From positions 496,001 to 560,000 of the forward strand of contig NZ_OY782757.1 of NCBI RefSeq assembly GCF_963678185.1: a DNA stretch of 64,000 bases. Direction: 5' to 3'. Positions 55,946 to 64,000 of this stretch are shown here, piece by piece; positions within the stretch are counted from its first letter, which is position 1, and every line of letters begins with the position of its first letter. A model generated the notes under the pieces. That model ran no database searches. It was not told where the DNA came from and worked only from the letters and a program-made list of their open reading frames with translations. The translations under genes were made by a program, and so were the position numbers. This stretch comes from an uncultured Tolumonas sp. GTDB taxonomy: Bacteria > Pseudomonadota > Gammaproteobacteria > Enterobacterales > Aeromonadaceae.

Positions 55946-57010
55946 TCACCAATTGCTCGCGACCAGCCAGTTAATAATTCCACCGCCCAGAATCAAATAC
56001 ACGAAAAGAATACCGCCCAACATCAGCGGTTTGATTCCCGAAGATCGGATCGCCCCCAGATGTGTGGTTAAGCCTAATGCGGCCATCGCCATCGCGAGCA
56101 AAAAATTATCCAGCACAATCAGTTCATGAGTGAGTGATGCCGGCAACCATTGCAACGAGTTGATGCCAGCCATTACCACAAAAAACACCGCAAACCACGG
56201 GATGGTTATTTTGCGACTCTGTTCTGACAGATTGGCAGAACGAAGTCGCAGCCAGCCAGAGAGTAACAACAAAAAAGGAGCCAACATCATTACCCGGATC
56301 ATTTTCACAATGACGGCAATATCCGCCGCTTTAGACCCAATCGCCTGACCTGCCGCAAATACCTGTGCGACTTCATGTATGGTTGAACCGGCATAGACAC
56401 CATAACTGTTCTGAGTCTGGAACATTGGTAATGCTGTCAACCCGAGATGATAGAGAGCCGGATACAAAAACATACCTGCCGTACCAAATACCACTACGGT
56501 TGCCACTGCAATACTGACTTTGCTGGCTTGTGCATGAACCACCGGTTCTGTGGCCATCACCGCTGCGGCCCCACAAATTGAACTGCCTGCACCAATTAAT
56601 AACGCCGTATCTCTGTCTAGCTTGAAGATCCGAGTTCCGAGCCAATAAGCCAACAGAAAGGTAGAACTCAGTACCATAAAATCGGTAAGAATAGCTGTCA
56701 TCCCTACCCCGACGATCTGCTGAAAAGTGATCCGCAAGCCATAAAGTACAATCCCTGTACGCAGCAATTGCTGTTTAGCAATGCCGACACCTGGTGCACA
56801 TGCACTCGCAATATGCGGATAAACGGTATTGCCTAAAACAATTCCTAGTGCAATCGCAATAGTCAGCGCACTAAAACCCCAATGCTGCGCCACAGCACTT
56901 TGTGACATCAATAATCCTGCGATGGCGACACCAGCGGTAAAAATTAACCCCATGTAATGTGATTTGTTCACATCATTTTTATTTAACAATAATCTAATAT
57001 ACTGAGTCAT
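55946..57010 (-). CDS. YeiH/UPF0324-family membrane protein, putative sulfate/sulfite exporter
   Basis: This 354-residue inner-membrane protein has about ten helices. It has the family pattern KQQLLRTGIVLYGLRITFQQIV, LIGAGSSICGAAAVMATEPVVHA, and YGVYAGSTIHEVAQVFAAGQAIG. UPF0324 proteins are annotated as sulfate or sulfonate exporters on limited evidence. It replaces, in this copy of the module, the TDT and TSUP proteins of the left copy, so each copy holds a likely sulfur-anion exporter. It is divergent from the TehB-like gene across an inverted repeat. Confidence 0.8.
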   Translation of the reverse strand: MTQYIRLLLNKNDVNKSHYMGLIFTAGVAIAGLLMSQSAVAQHWGFSALTIAIALGIVLGNTVYPHIASACAPGVGIAKQQLLRTGIVLYGLRITFQQIVGVGMTAILTDFMVLSSTFLLAYWLGTRIFKLDRDTALLIGAGSSICGAAAVMATEPVVHAQASKVSIAVATVVVFGTAGMFLYPALYHLGLTALPMFQTQNSYGVYAGSTIHEVAQVFAAGQAIGSKAADIAVIVKMIRVMMLAPFLLLLSGWLRLRSANLSEQSRKITIPWFAVFFVVMAGINSLQWLPASLTHELIVLDNFLLAMAMAALGLTTHLGAIRSSGIKPLMLGGILFVYLILGGGIINWLVASNW

Positions 57011-57056
57011 GGCGGTACTCCTCTTGACCCGATCAGAGTAGCACCGATGTTTCCTA

Positions 57057-57094
57057 TATCTAAATTCGTTATATCGATAGAACTAATTTAGATA
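57057..57094. promoter_or_regulatory. inverted repeat between yeiH-like and TehB-like genes
   Basis: TATCTAAATT at 57057-57066 and AATTTAGATA at 57085-57094 are perfect inverted 10-mers with an 18-bp gap, in the shared upstream region of two divergent genes. It is a likely operator for an unknown regulator. Confidence 0.5.
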
Positions 57095-57129
57095 ACCAAT
57101 TAACCCTTCATTTCAAGTGGATATACTCA

Positions 57130-57717
57130 ATGTGGGATGAAAAATACCGTAATTCACAATTTGTTTATGGCACTTCACCTAACGATTTTCTGCGCGAAAA
57201 TGTTCATCATTTTGTCCCAGAGGGAAAAATTCTGTGTATCGCAGAAGGTGAAGGCCGAAATGCAGTCTGGTTAGCAGAGCTCGGTTTTAAAGTGACCGCG
57301 GTTGATGCCTCCGAAGTTGGATTAGCGAAAGGTCGCTCGTTAGCAAAATCAAAAGGTGTTTCTTTACATTGGATCCATGCCGATTTACAGCACTACGATC
57401 CGGGCAAGCAGATATGGGATGGCGTGGTGGCTATATTCGCTCATCTACCACCTGATTTGCGTGCGAGTGTGCATGCTGATTGCGTGGGAAGTTTAAAGAT
57501 TGGTGGCGTATTGTTGCTCGAAGCCTATACACCCGAGCAACTTAATTTCAAAACGGGAGGCCCATCCAATGTAGACTGGTTAATGACCCCCGCAGTATTA
57601 CAACAAGAATTACATGGCCTCACATTTGAGCGTTTACAGAAGACTAAACGGGAAATAATAGAAGGTATTGGACATACCGGTATGGGTTCTGTAGTGCAAG
57701 TGATTGGGTATCGATAA
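57130..57717 (+). CDS. TehB-like SAM-dependent methyltransferase (right copy)
   Basis: This 195-residue protein is the paralogue of the protein at 1314. It shares CIAEGEGRNAVWLAELGFKV, VDASEVGL, VVAIFAHLPPDLR and LLLEAYTPEQL. Both copies have the sequence WNEK/WDEKY at the start, which fixes it. The two copies are among the most alike pairs in the window. The substrate is unknown; thiol or chalcogen methylation is plausible. Confidence 0.8.
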   Translation: MWDEKYRNSQFVYGTSPNDFLRENVHHFVPEGKILCIAEGEGRNAVWLAELGFKVTAVDASEVGLAKGRSLAKSKGVSLHWIHADLQHYDPGKQIWDGVVAIFAHLPPDLRASVHADCVGSLKIGGVLLLEAYTPEQLNFKTGGPSNVDWLMTPAVLQQELHGLTFERLQKTKREIIEGIGHTGMGSVVQVIGYR

Positions 57718-57763
57718 TCAAATATTGAAGGCAAAAACGGATTTAGTTTATGCCTTCAACACA

Positions 57764-58234
57764 TTACAGCGTTAAAACTGCATAGCCTAGCGTTTGCAAT
57801 TCTACTGATGTGGTCATCGCCGAAAGAACAACATCCACGAAAGCGGGTAAGGCTTTTTTTGTAATCCCTTTGCCCGCTAAAGCCTGACTACAAATCATAA
57901 AAGAGACACCCGCATTCACTAAGTCTATTAATACCGGCTGATTTTTTTCATATGAGTCATTGTGCGTATTGAACATCTCAACTGCCGGGCCTGAAACCAG
58001 CACAACAATCGAGAGATCATCAAGATCAACCAAGGTCTGCCCGTACAGATTCATTGCGCGAGCTATTTTATCCAGTCCAGGCTGAATGTCATCTGATATG
58101 TTATCTAGGTTATTGAGTATAAATAAAATTTTGTAATTACTCGGCTCAGGAAATGAGACTTCGCCATCCCATTTTTTTACATTCCCAGCAGATCCAATCA
58201 CTCTTCTCAAAGACGGCTCAATGATACCTTTCAT
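57764..58234 (-). CDS. cytosolic DsrE-family-like protein
   Basis: This 156-residue protein has the DsrE-like alpha/beta layout: YKILFILNNLDNISDDIQPG, ARAMNLYGQTLVDLDDLSIV, VVLVSGPAVEMF, and VSFMICSQALAGKGITKKAL, where the Cys is at the usual persulfide position. No signal peptide is seen. It probably handles sulfane sulfur or binds a small thiol-related ligand. It ends 16 bp before the DsbG-like gene, with the same orientation. Confidence 0.7.
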   Translation of the reverse strand: MKGIIEPSLRRVIGSAGNVKKWDGEVSFPEPSNYKILFILNNLDNISDDIQPGLDKIARAMNLYGQTLVDLDDLSIVVLVSGPAVEMFNTHNDSYEKNQPVLIDLVNAGVSFMICSQALAGKGITKKALPAFVDVVLSAMTTSVELQTLGYAVLTL

Positions 58235-58249
58235 ATTCTTAAATCCACT

Positions 58250-59017
58250 CTAATTTAATTTACCCAGTATTTTATTGATCTCGTTCGGTTCTGGCATCCC
58301 TTGTTGCTGCTGCAAACGCCCTGTTTCATCAAGATATAATAAAGTTGGTGTTGCGACCGATCCCAATTCATCCATTAATAACTGATTATCATCCAGCTTC
58401 TTTTGTATGGCAGATGGAATTGGATCTAATGGCTTCAGACCATTCTTCCCTTTGCTTTCTTCATATTCCTGTAATCCCTTTGCTGGGTCTTTCATATTGA
58501 ATAAAGCCGCTGCTTTTGCAGGACTATCATGGCTGAGGATCCCAACCAGAATATGTCTTATCTGAACTTTTCCACCCTCAACCCACGGACGTGCCTGTTG
58601 CCAAAAACGATTGCAATAAGGACAGTTGGGATCGGAAAACATATAAATAATTTTAGGCGCATTGTCCTGACCATCAGCAATCCAGCTACTTTTTTGCAGT
58701 TTAGCCCAAACCTGTTTTGCCATAGGCGAATAAACTAATTCGTTCAACGGTTTCAATGACATATTGTTGCCTTTGGCGTCATAAAGATAACCGCTGAGGA
58801 CAAACTTACCGTCACGACTCGCATACAAAGTAATTCCCTGTTTTTGATATTCAGCCGCATATCCTTGCATGCCATTCGGCGCATCAAAACGACCAACAAT
58901 ATGCATACCTTGTTTCTCAAAAGCTTGAATGGCCGCAGGAAGAGGTTCAGAGGCCATCACGAGTTGAAACGAAAAAAGGTAAAGCACCAGCAGACTTCGC
59001 ATTATGCCAACACACAT
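58250..59017 (-). CDS. DsbC/DsbG-type periplasmic thiol-disulfide protein
   Basis: This 255-residue protein has a signal peptide (SLLVLYLFSFQLVMA) and a DsbC/G N-terminal dimerisation domain, then a thioredoxin fold with the active site CPYC in FSDPNCPYCNRFW and the cis-Pro loop VATPTLLYLD. The length and IYMFSDPNCPYC pattern are closest to DsbG. It isomerises disulfides or protects single cysteines from oxidation. AAGGTG before the ATG at 59017 supports this start. A GCATAT-type inverted repeat lies upstream. Confidence 0.87.
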   Translation of the reverse strand: MCVGIMRSLLVLYLFSFQLVMASEPLPAAIQAFEKQGMHIVGRFDAPNGMQGYAAEYQKQGITLYASRDGKFVLSGYLYDAKGNNMSLKPLNELVYSPMAKQVWAKLQKSSWIADGQDNAPKIIYMFSDPNCPYCNRFWQQARPWVEGGKVQIRHILVGILSHDSPAKAAALFNMKDPAKGLQEYEESKGKNGLKPLDPIPSAIQKKLDDNQLLMDELGSVATPTLLYLDETGRLQQQQGMPEPNEINKILGKLN

Positions 59018-59073
59018 AAAAAACACCTTACATTAGAAAAAGCTAAATAATGAGCATTAACAATACTGCAACA

Positions 59074-59090
59074 ATATGCTTGTGGCATAT
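59074..59090. promoter_or_regulatory. spaced GCATAT half-sites upstream of the DsbG-type gene
   Basis: ATATGC and GCATAT are separated by 5 bp. The half-sites match those of the module operator but are more widely spaced, so this is a weak candidate. Confidence 0.3.
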
Positions 59091-59136
59091 CTTTTTTGCT
59101 GCTGGAAGGGGAATAAGGAGACAACACTTCAGCCTG

Positions 59137-59976
59137 TTATAGCTGGATATGAAGTCCTGCATAGAGTTGATGGACCTTAATTTTTGGTAGCTTATTCTGA
59201 ATTGCCGTGATTGCGTCATTACCAGTACAGTGGCCAGCATAAATAAAATCCGGATTTAGTTGTGCCAAAATTGAAACAGTTTGCTCTATACGCATTGATG
59301 AAGCATGCAACAGATGTAACCCACCAATGATCCCTGCAACTCTCGATTCGCCACTGATATGACAAACATAATGGAGCGTATTAGCTAAGCCTGAATGGCA
59401 ACATCCCAAAACAATAATTAATCCGCGAGAAGTATTGACCCAGATAGCCTGATCATCTGGTAGTAAATCAGCAAATTGACCCACTCTATCAATAAAAAAT
59501 GGCCCGCCAGTATCTTCGAATGCTGAAATACGAGGAATTGGACCTGTAAGACCGATTTTCTCACTGAGTTGAAATGGAGCAACATGAAATTGTAGCCGTG
59601 ATGAAAACGTTTTCTGTAATGCAGCCAATACTTTACTTGGCATGCTAATCCGTCGACTTGGCTTATCTGGATGCCGACTATATCGTTCAGTTAAAACAAA
59701 TGGATGCGCGATAATCTGACAATGCTCATTGTGATGTAATAACTCATCAATCCCACCCGTATGATCGTAATGTCCATGACTCAGCACTAATTGAGTGATA
59801 TCAGCTAGATCAATACCCAGCTTAGTTGCATTGTGGATCAGTGTTTCACCATTGCCGGTATCAAACAGTATATTTTTGCCGTCCGCGCGTAGCGCGAATG
59901 ATAAACCATGTTCCGAGAGCAATCCTTCTTTTGCATGGTTATCGCAGATCACCGTTAATTCAAACTGACAATTCAC
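59137..59976 (-). CDS. MBL-fold metallohydrolase of the COG1237 type (right copy)
   Basis: This 279-residue protein is the paralogue of the one at 2962. The metal motif H-x-H-x-D-H is in LSHGHYDHTGG, and GCCHSG and AGHCTG occur at equal distance. The start FELTVICDNHAKEGLL agrees with FELTVICDNHAGEGLL. It overlaps the PaaI-like gene by 17 bp, exactly as in the left copy. The substrate is unknown. Confidence 0.8.
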   Translation of the reverse strand: MNCQFELTVICDNHAKEGLLSEHGLSFALRADGKNILFDTGNGETLIHNATKLGIDLADITQLVLSHGHYDHTGGIDELLHHNEHCQIIAHPFVLTERYSRHPDKPSRRISMPSKVLAALQKTFSSRLQFHVAPFQLSEKIGLTGPIPRISAFEDTGGPFFIDRVGQFADLLPDDQAIWVNTSRGLIIVLGCCHSGLANTLHYVCHISGESRVAGIIGGLHLLHASSMRIEQTVSILAQLNPDFIYAGHCTGNDAITAIQNKLPKIKVHQLYAGLHIQL

Positions 59977-60403
59977 AATGGATCACTCCCCCTTTAGGCT
60001 GAATGAACTTTCCAGTAGCTTTAACGCAAACCTGTTTTGCTACCAATAAGCTGGCTTCCAGCAAATAAATTCCTCGACGCTGGCTCAATAAACGCCCAAT
60101 GACTTGTACAGAATCTCCAACCAAAACCGGTACATGAAAACGTATATTTAGTTCGGCTGTTAGAGCTTCAATGCCTTGGGATAACAAACAGTGTGTCATC
60201 GCTGCATCAAGCAACGTACTAGTAATGCCTCCATGCAATAAATTGGTGTACCCCTGATGTATTTCATCAACCCGATAATATGCGGTCACTTTATTATCTG
60301 CCGAGGATGTGAACTTGAGCTGTAGTGAGTGCGGATTTTGAGTTCCGTCGCTACAGACAACGTAATTTACATGACTTTGCAGGCATGCCTGATAGATATT
60401 CAT
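59960..60403 (-). CDS. PaaI-family hotdog thioesterase (right copy)
   Basis: This 147-residue protein has GYTNLLHGGITSTLLDAAMTH and KATGKFIQP. The three N-terminal cysteines of the left copy are only partly kept (CLQSHVNYVVC), so the proposed metal site would be weaker. Length and overlap with the MBL gene are the same as in the left copy. It probably hydrolyses a cytosolic thioester. Confidence 0.8.
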   Translation of the reverse strand: MNIYQACLQSHVNYVVCSDGTQNPHSLQLKFTSSADNKVTAYYRVDEIHQGYTNLLHGGITSTLLDAAMTHCLLSQGIEALTAELNIRFHVPVLVGDSVQVIGRLLSQRRGIYLLEASLLVAKQVCVKATGKFIQPKGGVIHCELSV

Positions 60404-60455
60404 GTGTTTCCTATGTAAAGATCAGGAAGATCATTACCTTCCTGATCTCAAAAAA

Positions 60456-60800
60456 CTACTCAGCTGACAATTCCTCAACAGCTGCCAGTGCCTGAGTACC
60501 ATAAATTACTGCCGGACCTCCGCCCATCAACACAGCGACATCGATCGTTTCAACTAATTCTTGTTTGGTGGCGCCCGCTTTCAACGCAGCCGCAACATGC
60601 GAACCAATGCAACCATCGCAACGGGCCGCAATTGCAATACCCGTTGCAATCAATTCCTTGTGCTTAATACTGACGGCACCATCAACCATCGCGGCTTTAT
60701 GTAATGCCAAAAATGCATTCATGGTAGCAGGACTTTCTTTACGATAAGCAGAGCCAAATTGACGTTGCTCCTGATTGATTTGTTTGTAGCTTTTAGCCAT
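60456..60800 (-). CDS. AhpD/carboxymuconolactone-decarboxylase-like protein (right copy)
   Basis: This 114-residue protein has the redox pair in RCDGCIGSHVAAALKAGATKQE. ATG 60800 is chosen because AGAGG precedes it and its length then equals that of the left copy. It differs from the left copy at only a few positions. No peroxiredoxin is found in the right module, so it may serve the left one or another partner. Confidence 0.85.
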   Translation of the reverse strand: MAKSYKQINQEQRQFGSAYRKESPATMNAFLALHKAAMVDGAVSIKHKELIATGIAIAARCDGCIGSHVAAALKAGATKQELVETIDVAVLMGGGPAVIYGTQALAAVEELSAE

Positions 60801-60850
60801 CAGTAACCTCTTAATCACAGTATTTCTAAAAAAATTTGGTGCGTAAATAA

Positions 60851-61363
60851 TTACACTGAACGACAGCAGCGTTTCTCTTGTGCCGATAAATGTTCTGCGT
60901 CGTGTTTTTTATGACAACAGCGTTGTTGCTCTGGATGATCGTGCTGATGATGGCATTCATGCATCTCACCATGCTGACAACCACAGCCGCCAGATGCTTG
61001 TTTCTCTTCGAAATGCCGTGATTGACGACCCTGTGACGGGCTAGTAAGTTGAGTTAGTAAATTGGCTTTTTCGCTACTCAATTCAGTAGCACTCTGCCGG
61101 CCACACTGGGTTTGAAATACATCAAACTGGCTTTCCAGCAGCTTGCCTAACATGCGCTCACCGATGTTTCTAACGATAATACGTTGCGCATTTTCTGCTT
61201 TTAGCAGCGCTAATAACTGACTTTTGCCTGCGCAATTTGCGTCTAAAGCAGGATTATTCCTTTCTCCTAAAATCTGACCATTGTCATCTAAAAAAACAAA
61301 ACTGTCGGCCTTGGTAAAATGGCTAGCAACGTGGTCCTTGTTCATCGGAATAGCGGTGATCAT
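60851..61363 (-). CDS. NifX/NifB-domain protein with His/Cys-rich tail (right copy)
   Basis: This 170-residue protein has the domain MITAIPMNKDHVASHFTKAD to VFQTQCGRQS and a tail with GGCGCQHGEMHECHHQHDHP and CC pairs. The first 110 residues match the left copy, while the tail differs in length and order of His and Cys. It likely binds a soft metal or cluster. Its start lies inside the end of the DUF134 gene (41 bp overlap in another frame), so it depends on the regulator's translation. Confidence 0.82.
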   Translation of the reverse strand: MITAIPMNKDHVASHFTKADSFVFLDDNGQILGERNNPALDANCAGKSQLLALLKAENAQRIIVRNIGERMLGKLLESQFDVFQTQCGRQSATELSSEKANLLTQLTSPSQGRQSRHFEEKQASGGCGCQHGEMHECHHQHDHPEQQRCCHKKHDAEHLSAQEKRCCRSV

Positions 61364-61655
61364 CAGAGTTAACTCCTTCTTCCCTATGCATAATTAAGGC
61401 TTTGCCCTGAGTTAAACAGTCCACCACTTTAAAGCGGGCTGCTTTCAGAACATTAGCCAATGTCTGCCGGGATACACCCATTTCAATGGCGGCTTCCTGC
61501 TGCTGCATTCCCAGCAAGTCAACCAACCGTAATGCCTCAAATTCATCTTCGGCCAATATCACCTGTTCAAGTTGAGACATAGGTATGCGATTGGGCTTGA
61601 AGCAACTATCCGCGGGTCTACCGCAAATAGTTCTGGGAATTTTAGGTCTCGCCAT
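61323..61655 (-). CDS. DUF134 (UPF0251) helix-turn-helix regulator (right copy)
   Basis: This 110-residue protein matches the left copy: RPKIPRTICGRPADSCFKP, then LAEDEFEALRLVDLLGMQQQEAAIEMGVSRQTLANVLKAAR. It has a C-terminal extension of about 15 residues that lies over the start of the NifX-like gene. Paired GCATATGC palindromes lie 14 and 43 bp upstream. Adjacency of regulator and NifX-domain gene here supports control of that protein by DUF134. Confidence 0.82.
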   Translation of the reverse strand: MARPKIPRTICGRPADSCFKPNRIPMSQLEQVILAEDEFEALRLVDLLGMQQQEAAIEMGVSRQTLANVLKAARFKVVDCLTQGKALIMHREEGVNSDDHRYSDEQGPRC

Positions 61656-61668
61656 GGGGGCTCCTTAA

Positions 61669-61712
61669 TTGGCATATGCCATATATAAACTCAATTATTG
61701 GCATATGCAAAT
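61669..61712. promoter_or_regulatory. paired GCATATGC palindromes upstream of the right DUF134 gene
   Basis: TTGGCATATGCCATA at 61669-61683 and TTGGCATATGCAAATA at 61698-61713 have starts 29 bp apart. The first contains the perfect palindrome GGCATATGCC. Confidence 0.62.
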
Positions 61713-61923
61713 AATTGTTTGTGAATACTCGACTACAAATAAATCGGTTATGTTGCGATTCAAGCCGACTAATTTTGATTTTTTATCGTTTCATTTTCTG
61801 CAAGAGAATAAAATTTTGCTGATTTTTCAAGCGTCATTTATGACTAACTATAAGAAAATAACCATTAAAAAAAGAGGATCATGATGTCATGACCCTCCTT
61901 ATTATTGAACTATCAATTAACCC

Positions 61924-64000
61924 CTAATTTACTGTCTTTGATTCTTCTTTTCGTGCCAAATAAAGAAAATACAGCACTGGGATCACGACCAGCGTCAGCA
62001 CGGTCGAGGCAAACAAACCAAACAACAGGCTGATGGCCAGACCGCTAAAAATCGGATCATCCAAAATAAAGGTGGCACCAATCATCGCAGCTAATGCCGT
62101 CAGAATGATGGGCTTTGCCCGCACCACGCCACTATTGATCACCGCTTCCGCCAGTTCCACGCCCGCCGCGCGTTGTTGATTGACGAAATCAACCAACAGG
62201 ATGGAATTGCGTACGATAATGCCCGCCAGCGCAATCATGCCTATCATCGACGTGGCAGTGAATGGAGCCCCCATGATGGCATGCCCCGGCATAACGCCGA
62301 CTAAGGTCAGTGGAATAGGTGCCATGATGATGAGCGGCACGCTGTAGGAGTTAAACTGTGCGACCACTAGAAAGTAGATCAACAATATCCCGACCGAATA
62401 AGCGATGCCCATGTCGCGGAAAGTTTCATAGGTGATTTTCCACTCACCATCCCACTTGATAGCGACACCGGAAAGCCCGTCCGGTTGCCCAATTAACGAC
62501 TGTTTCCATGCCGGATGTTGATCGCGCAATGTACTGGCAATTTCCGCCATACCGTAAAGTGGGCTGTCGAGTTTACCCGCCATATCAGCGGTCACCATTA
62601 CCATCGGTTGCATATTTTTGTGCATGATGCTGTGCGTTTTGCTGGTTTTATTTACCTGTATCAGTTCACTCAAGGCAATGGTTTTACCGGTGGCAGCGGG
62701 CAGCATCAGGCTTAACACGCCGAGCAGATCGACTTTTTCGCCATCCTCCAAACGCAGGCGGATCGGTTTGGCATATTTCTGATCGGGCGCATGCAGATAA
62801 CTGACATCCTCACCGTTCAAGGCGCCAGCCAGTGTCTGTCTAATTGCCATCTCTGAAATACCAAGACGGGCTGCACGGGCGCGATCAATCGTGATCTGCC
62901 AATGCTGCTGTTGCGCGGGAACATCAACATCAATATCCACGATATCGGCGGTGTTTTTAAAAATATCCTGGATCAGTAAGGCGGTCTGTTCACGCATGGC
63001 TTGGGTCGGGCCATACACTTCCGCCAGGATCGGCGACCACACCGGCGGGCCGGGTGGGATCTCAACGACTTTCAGTGTGGCACCGGCTTTTTGCGCTAAA
63101 GGTGCGAGCCGTTCCCGTGCGTCGCGGGCGATCTGATGGCTGGAACGATCGCGTTCATGTTTGCCTTGCAGATTGACTTGTAGATCGCCCAACTCGGGCG
63201 ATTGGCGCATAAAATAATGCCGCACCAAGCCATTAAAATTGATCGGGGCCGATGTCCCGGCATAGATCTGCACTGAGGTTACTTCCGGGATCTGCTCCGC
63301 TTCATGCGCCAGTTGTTGTAATAACACCTGCGTTTGTTCCAGTGGCGTACCTTCCGGCAGATCGACCATCACCTGAAACTCTGATTTATTGTCGAATGGC
63401 AGCATTTTTAGCACCACCAACTCAACGACGGGCAACGCTAACGACCCCAACACCAATAAACCGACCACCAGTGCCAGTTTGCGGCGTGCTTTTTTTGCAT
63501 GCTCACCGAGTAAGAATGAACCCAGAATGCGGCGCAGCAACCCGGTGGTTTTGTGTTCCGTTGCGCTAGCTGTGTTGTGATGTGATTTCAGCAGATGCAG
63601 TGCTAACCAAGGCGTGACGATAAAGGCGACACCCAGTGAAATCAGCATGCCGGTGCTGGCATTGATCGGGATCGGGCTCATGTATGGCCCCATCATGCCA
63701 CTGACAAACGCCATCGGTAGCAGAGCAGCAATCACCGTGAGTGTTGCCAGAATGGTCGGGCCGCCGACTTCATCTACTGCCTGTGGAATGGCTTCTTTCC
63801 AATTACCGCCAGCTTGCTGATGGCGATGGATATTTTCTACCACCACAATGGCATCATCGACCAGAATGCCAATGGAAAAAATTAGCGCAAACAGCGAGAT
63901 ACGGTTTAAGGTAAAACCCCACGCCCATGAGGCAAACAATGTCATCGCCAGCGTCAGCACAATCGCACTACCGACGACAGCGGCTTCGCGCCAGCCCATA
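61924..64000 (-). CDS. RND-family efflux permease (partial, 5' end outside window)
   Basis: About 691 C-terminal residues of a proton-driven RND pump are present; the gene begins beyond position 64000. It contains the motif IFSIGILVDDAIVVVENIH with the proton-relay aspartates in helix 4 (DD), a second periplasmic domain (YAGTSAPINFNGLVRHYFMR), and a C-terminal helix block (ALAGIIVRNSILLVDFVNQQ). The style is that of broad AcrB/MexF-like or heavy-metal-linked RND proteins of about 1050 residues; the substrate is not shown. Base composition is higher in G+C than in its neighbours. No adaptor or outer-membrane gene is in the window. Confidence 0.85.
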   Translation of the reverse strand, partial: MGWREAAVVGSAIVLTLAMTLFASWAWGFTLNRISLFALIFSIGILVDDAIVVVENIHRHQQAGGNWKEAIPQAVDEVGGPTILATLTVIAALLPMAFVSGMMGPYMSPIPINASTGMLISLGVAFIVTPWLALHLLKSHHNTASATEHKTTGLLRRILGSFLLGEHAKKARRKLALVVGLLVLGSLALPVVELVVLKMLPFDNKSEFQVMVDLPEGTPLEQTQVLLQQLAHEAEQIPEVTSVQIYAGTSAPINFNGLVRHYFMRQSPELGDLQVNLQGKHERDRSSHQIARDARERLAPLAQKAGATLKVVEIPPGPPVWSPILAEVYGPTQAMREQTALLIQDIFKNTADIVDIDVDVPAQQQHWQITIDRARAARLGISEMAIRQTLAGALNGEDVSYLHAPDQKYAKPIRLRLEDGEKVDLLGVLSLMLPAATGKTIALSELIQVNKTSKTHSIMHKNMQPMVMVTADMAGKLDSPLYGMAEIASTLRDQHPAWKQSLIGQPDGLSGVAIKWDGEWKITYETFRDMGIAYSVGILLIYFLVVAQFNSYSVPLIIMAPIPLTLVGVMPGHAIMGAPFTATSMIGMIALAGIIVRNSILLVDFVNQQRAAGVELAEAVINSGVVRAKPIILTALAAMIGATFILDDPIFSGLAISLLFGLFASTVLTLVVIPVLYFLYLARKEESKTVN

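Overview
The window looks like chromosomal DNA of a diazotrophic gammaproteobacterium of moderate G+C. The evidence is a YkgO-type L36 gene behind a Zur-like box, a Fur-like box, DsbB and DsbG-type proteins, and overall gene style. An Aeromonadales-type host would fit, but the genus cannot be fixed from sequence alone.

Layout. (1) 0-11.6 kb: a stress, sulfur and thiol module. It holds a DUF2202 protein, Dps, two methyltransferases, a PspE-like rhodanese, an MBL-fold protein, a PaaI thioesterase, an AhpD-like protein, a CoA-disulfide reductase/rhodanese, a TDT transporter, a peroxiredoxin, a NifX-domain protein with a His/Cys-rich tail, a Fur-family regulator, DsbB, a half-size TSUP protein and a DUF134 regulator. 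(2) 12-16.5 kb: a secreted DsrE-like protein and an FbpABC-type ferric iron importer. (3) 16.66-17.91 kb: an IS3-family element whose transposase carries a nonsense codon. (4) 18.1-38.1 kb: a vanadium-nitrogenase island. It contains a TupABC/VupABC-like oxyanion importer, a degenerate NifA-like protein, a di-Mop molbindin, an ETF pair with a fused ETF-QO, a NifX/VnfY-like protein, an unrecognised protein, vnfDGK, vnfA, vnfENX and vnfH. (5) 38.2-49.0 kb: a TonB-dependent metallophore-type importer with its own TonB, followed by five overlapping genes for soluble proteins (nitroreductase-like, glutamate-cysteine-ligase-like, solute-binding-like without signal peptide, HypB/UreG-like GTPase, soluble ABC ATPase). 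(6) 49.1-64 kb: an orphan 'mobile mystery protein A' homologue, then a second copy of the region-1 module (eight paralogue pairs) interleaved with an ABC/FtsX/LolA-like/outer-membrane-barrel operon, a YeiH-type protein, DsrE and DsbG-type proteins, and a partial RND pump.

How it works together. The shared feature of regions 4 and 5 is promoter architecture. Seven transcription units carry GG-N10-GC (sigma-54) promoters or a close variant, and most have two upstream copies of a GTAC-N6-GAAC-like site about 29-30 bp apart, the form expected for VnfA. The inferred VnfA regulon therefore covers the structural enzyme (vnfH, vnfDGK), cofactor scaffold (vnfEN), FeV-co carrier (vnfX), VnfA itself, the oxyanion importer, and the uncharacterised TonB/ABC importer plus soluble five-gene operon. 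This makes region 5 a strong candidate for a vanadium-complex uptake and processing system; that function is inference. No nifB, nifV, nifUS or vnf ferredoxin is visible, so those functions must lie elsewhere. Regions 1 and 6 share a different signal, the palindrome TTGGCATATGC(C/A)A, often in pairs 27-29 bp apart, proposed here as the operator of the DUF134 regulators.
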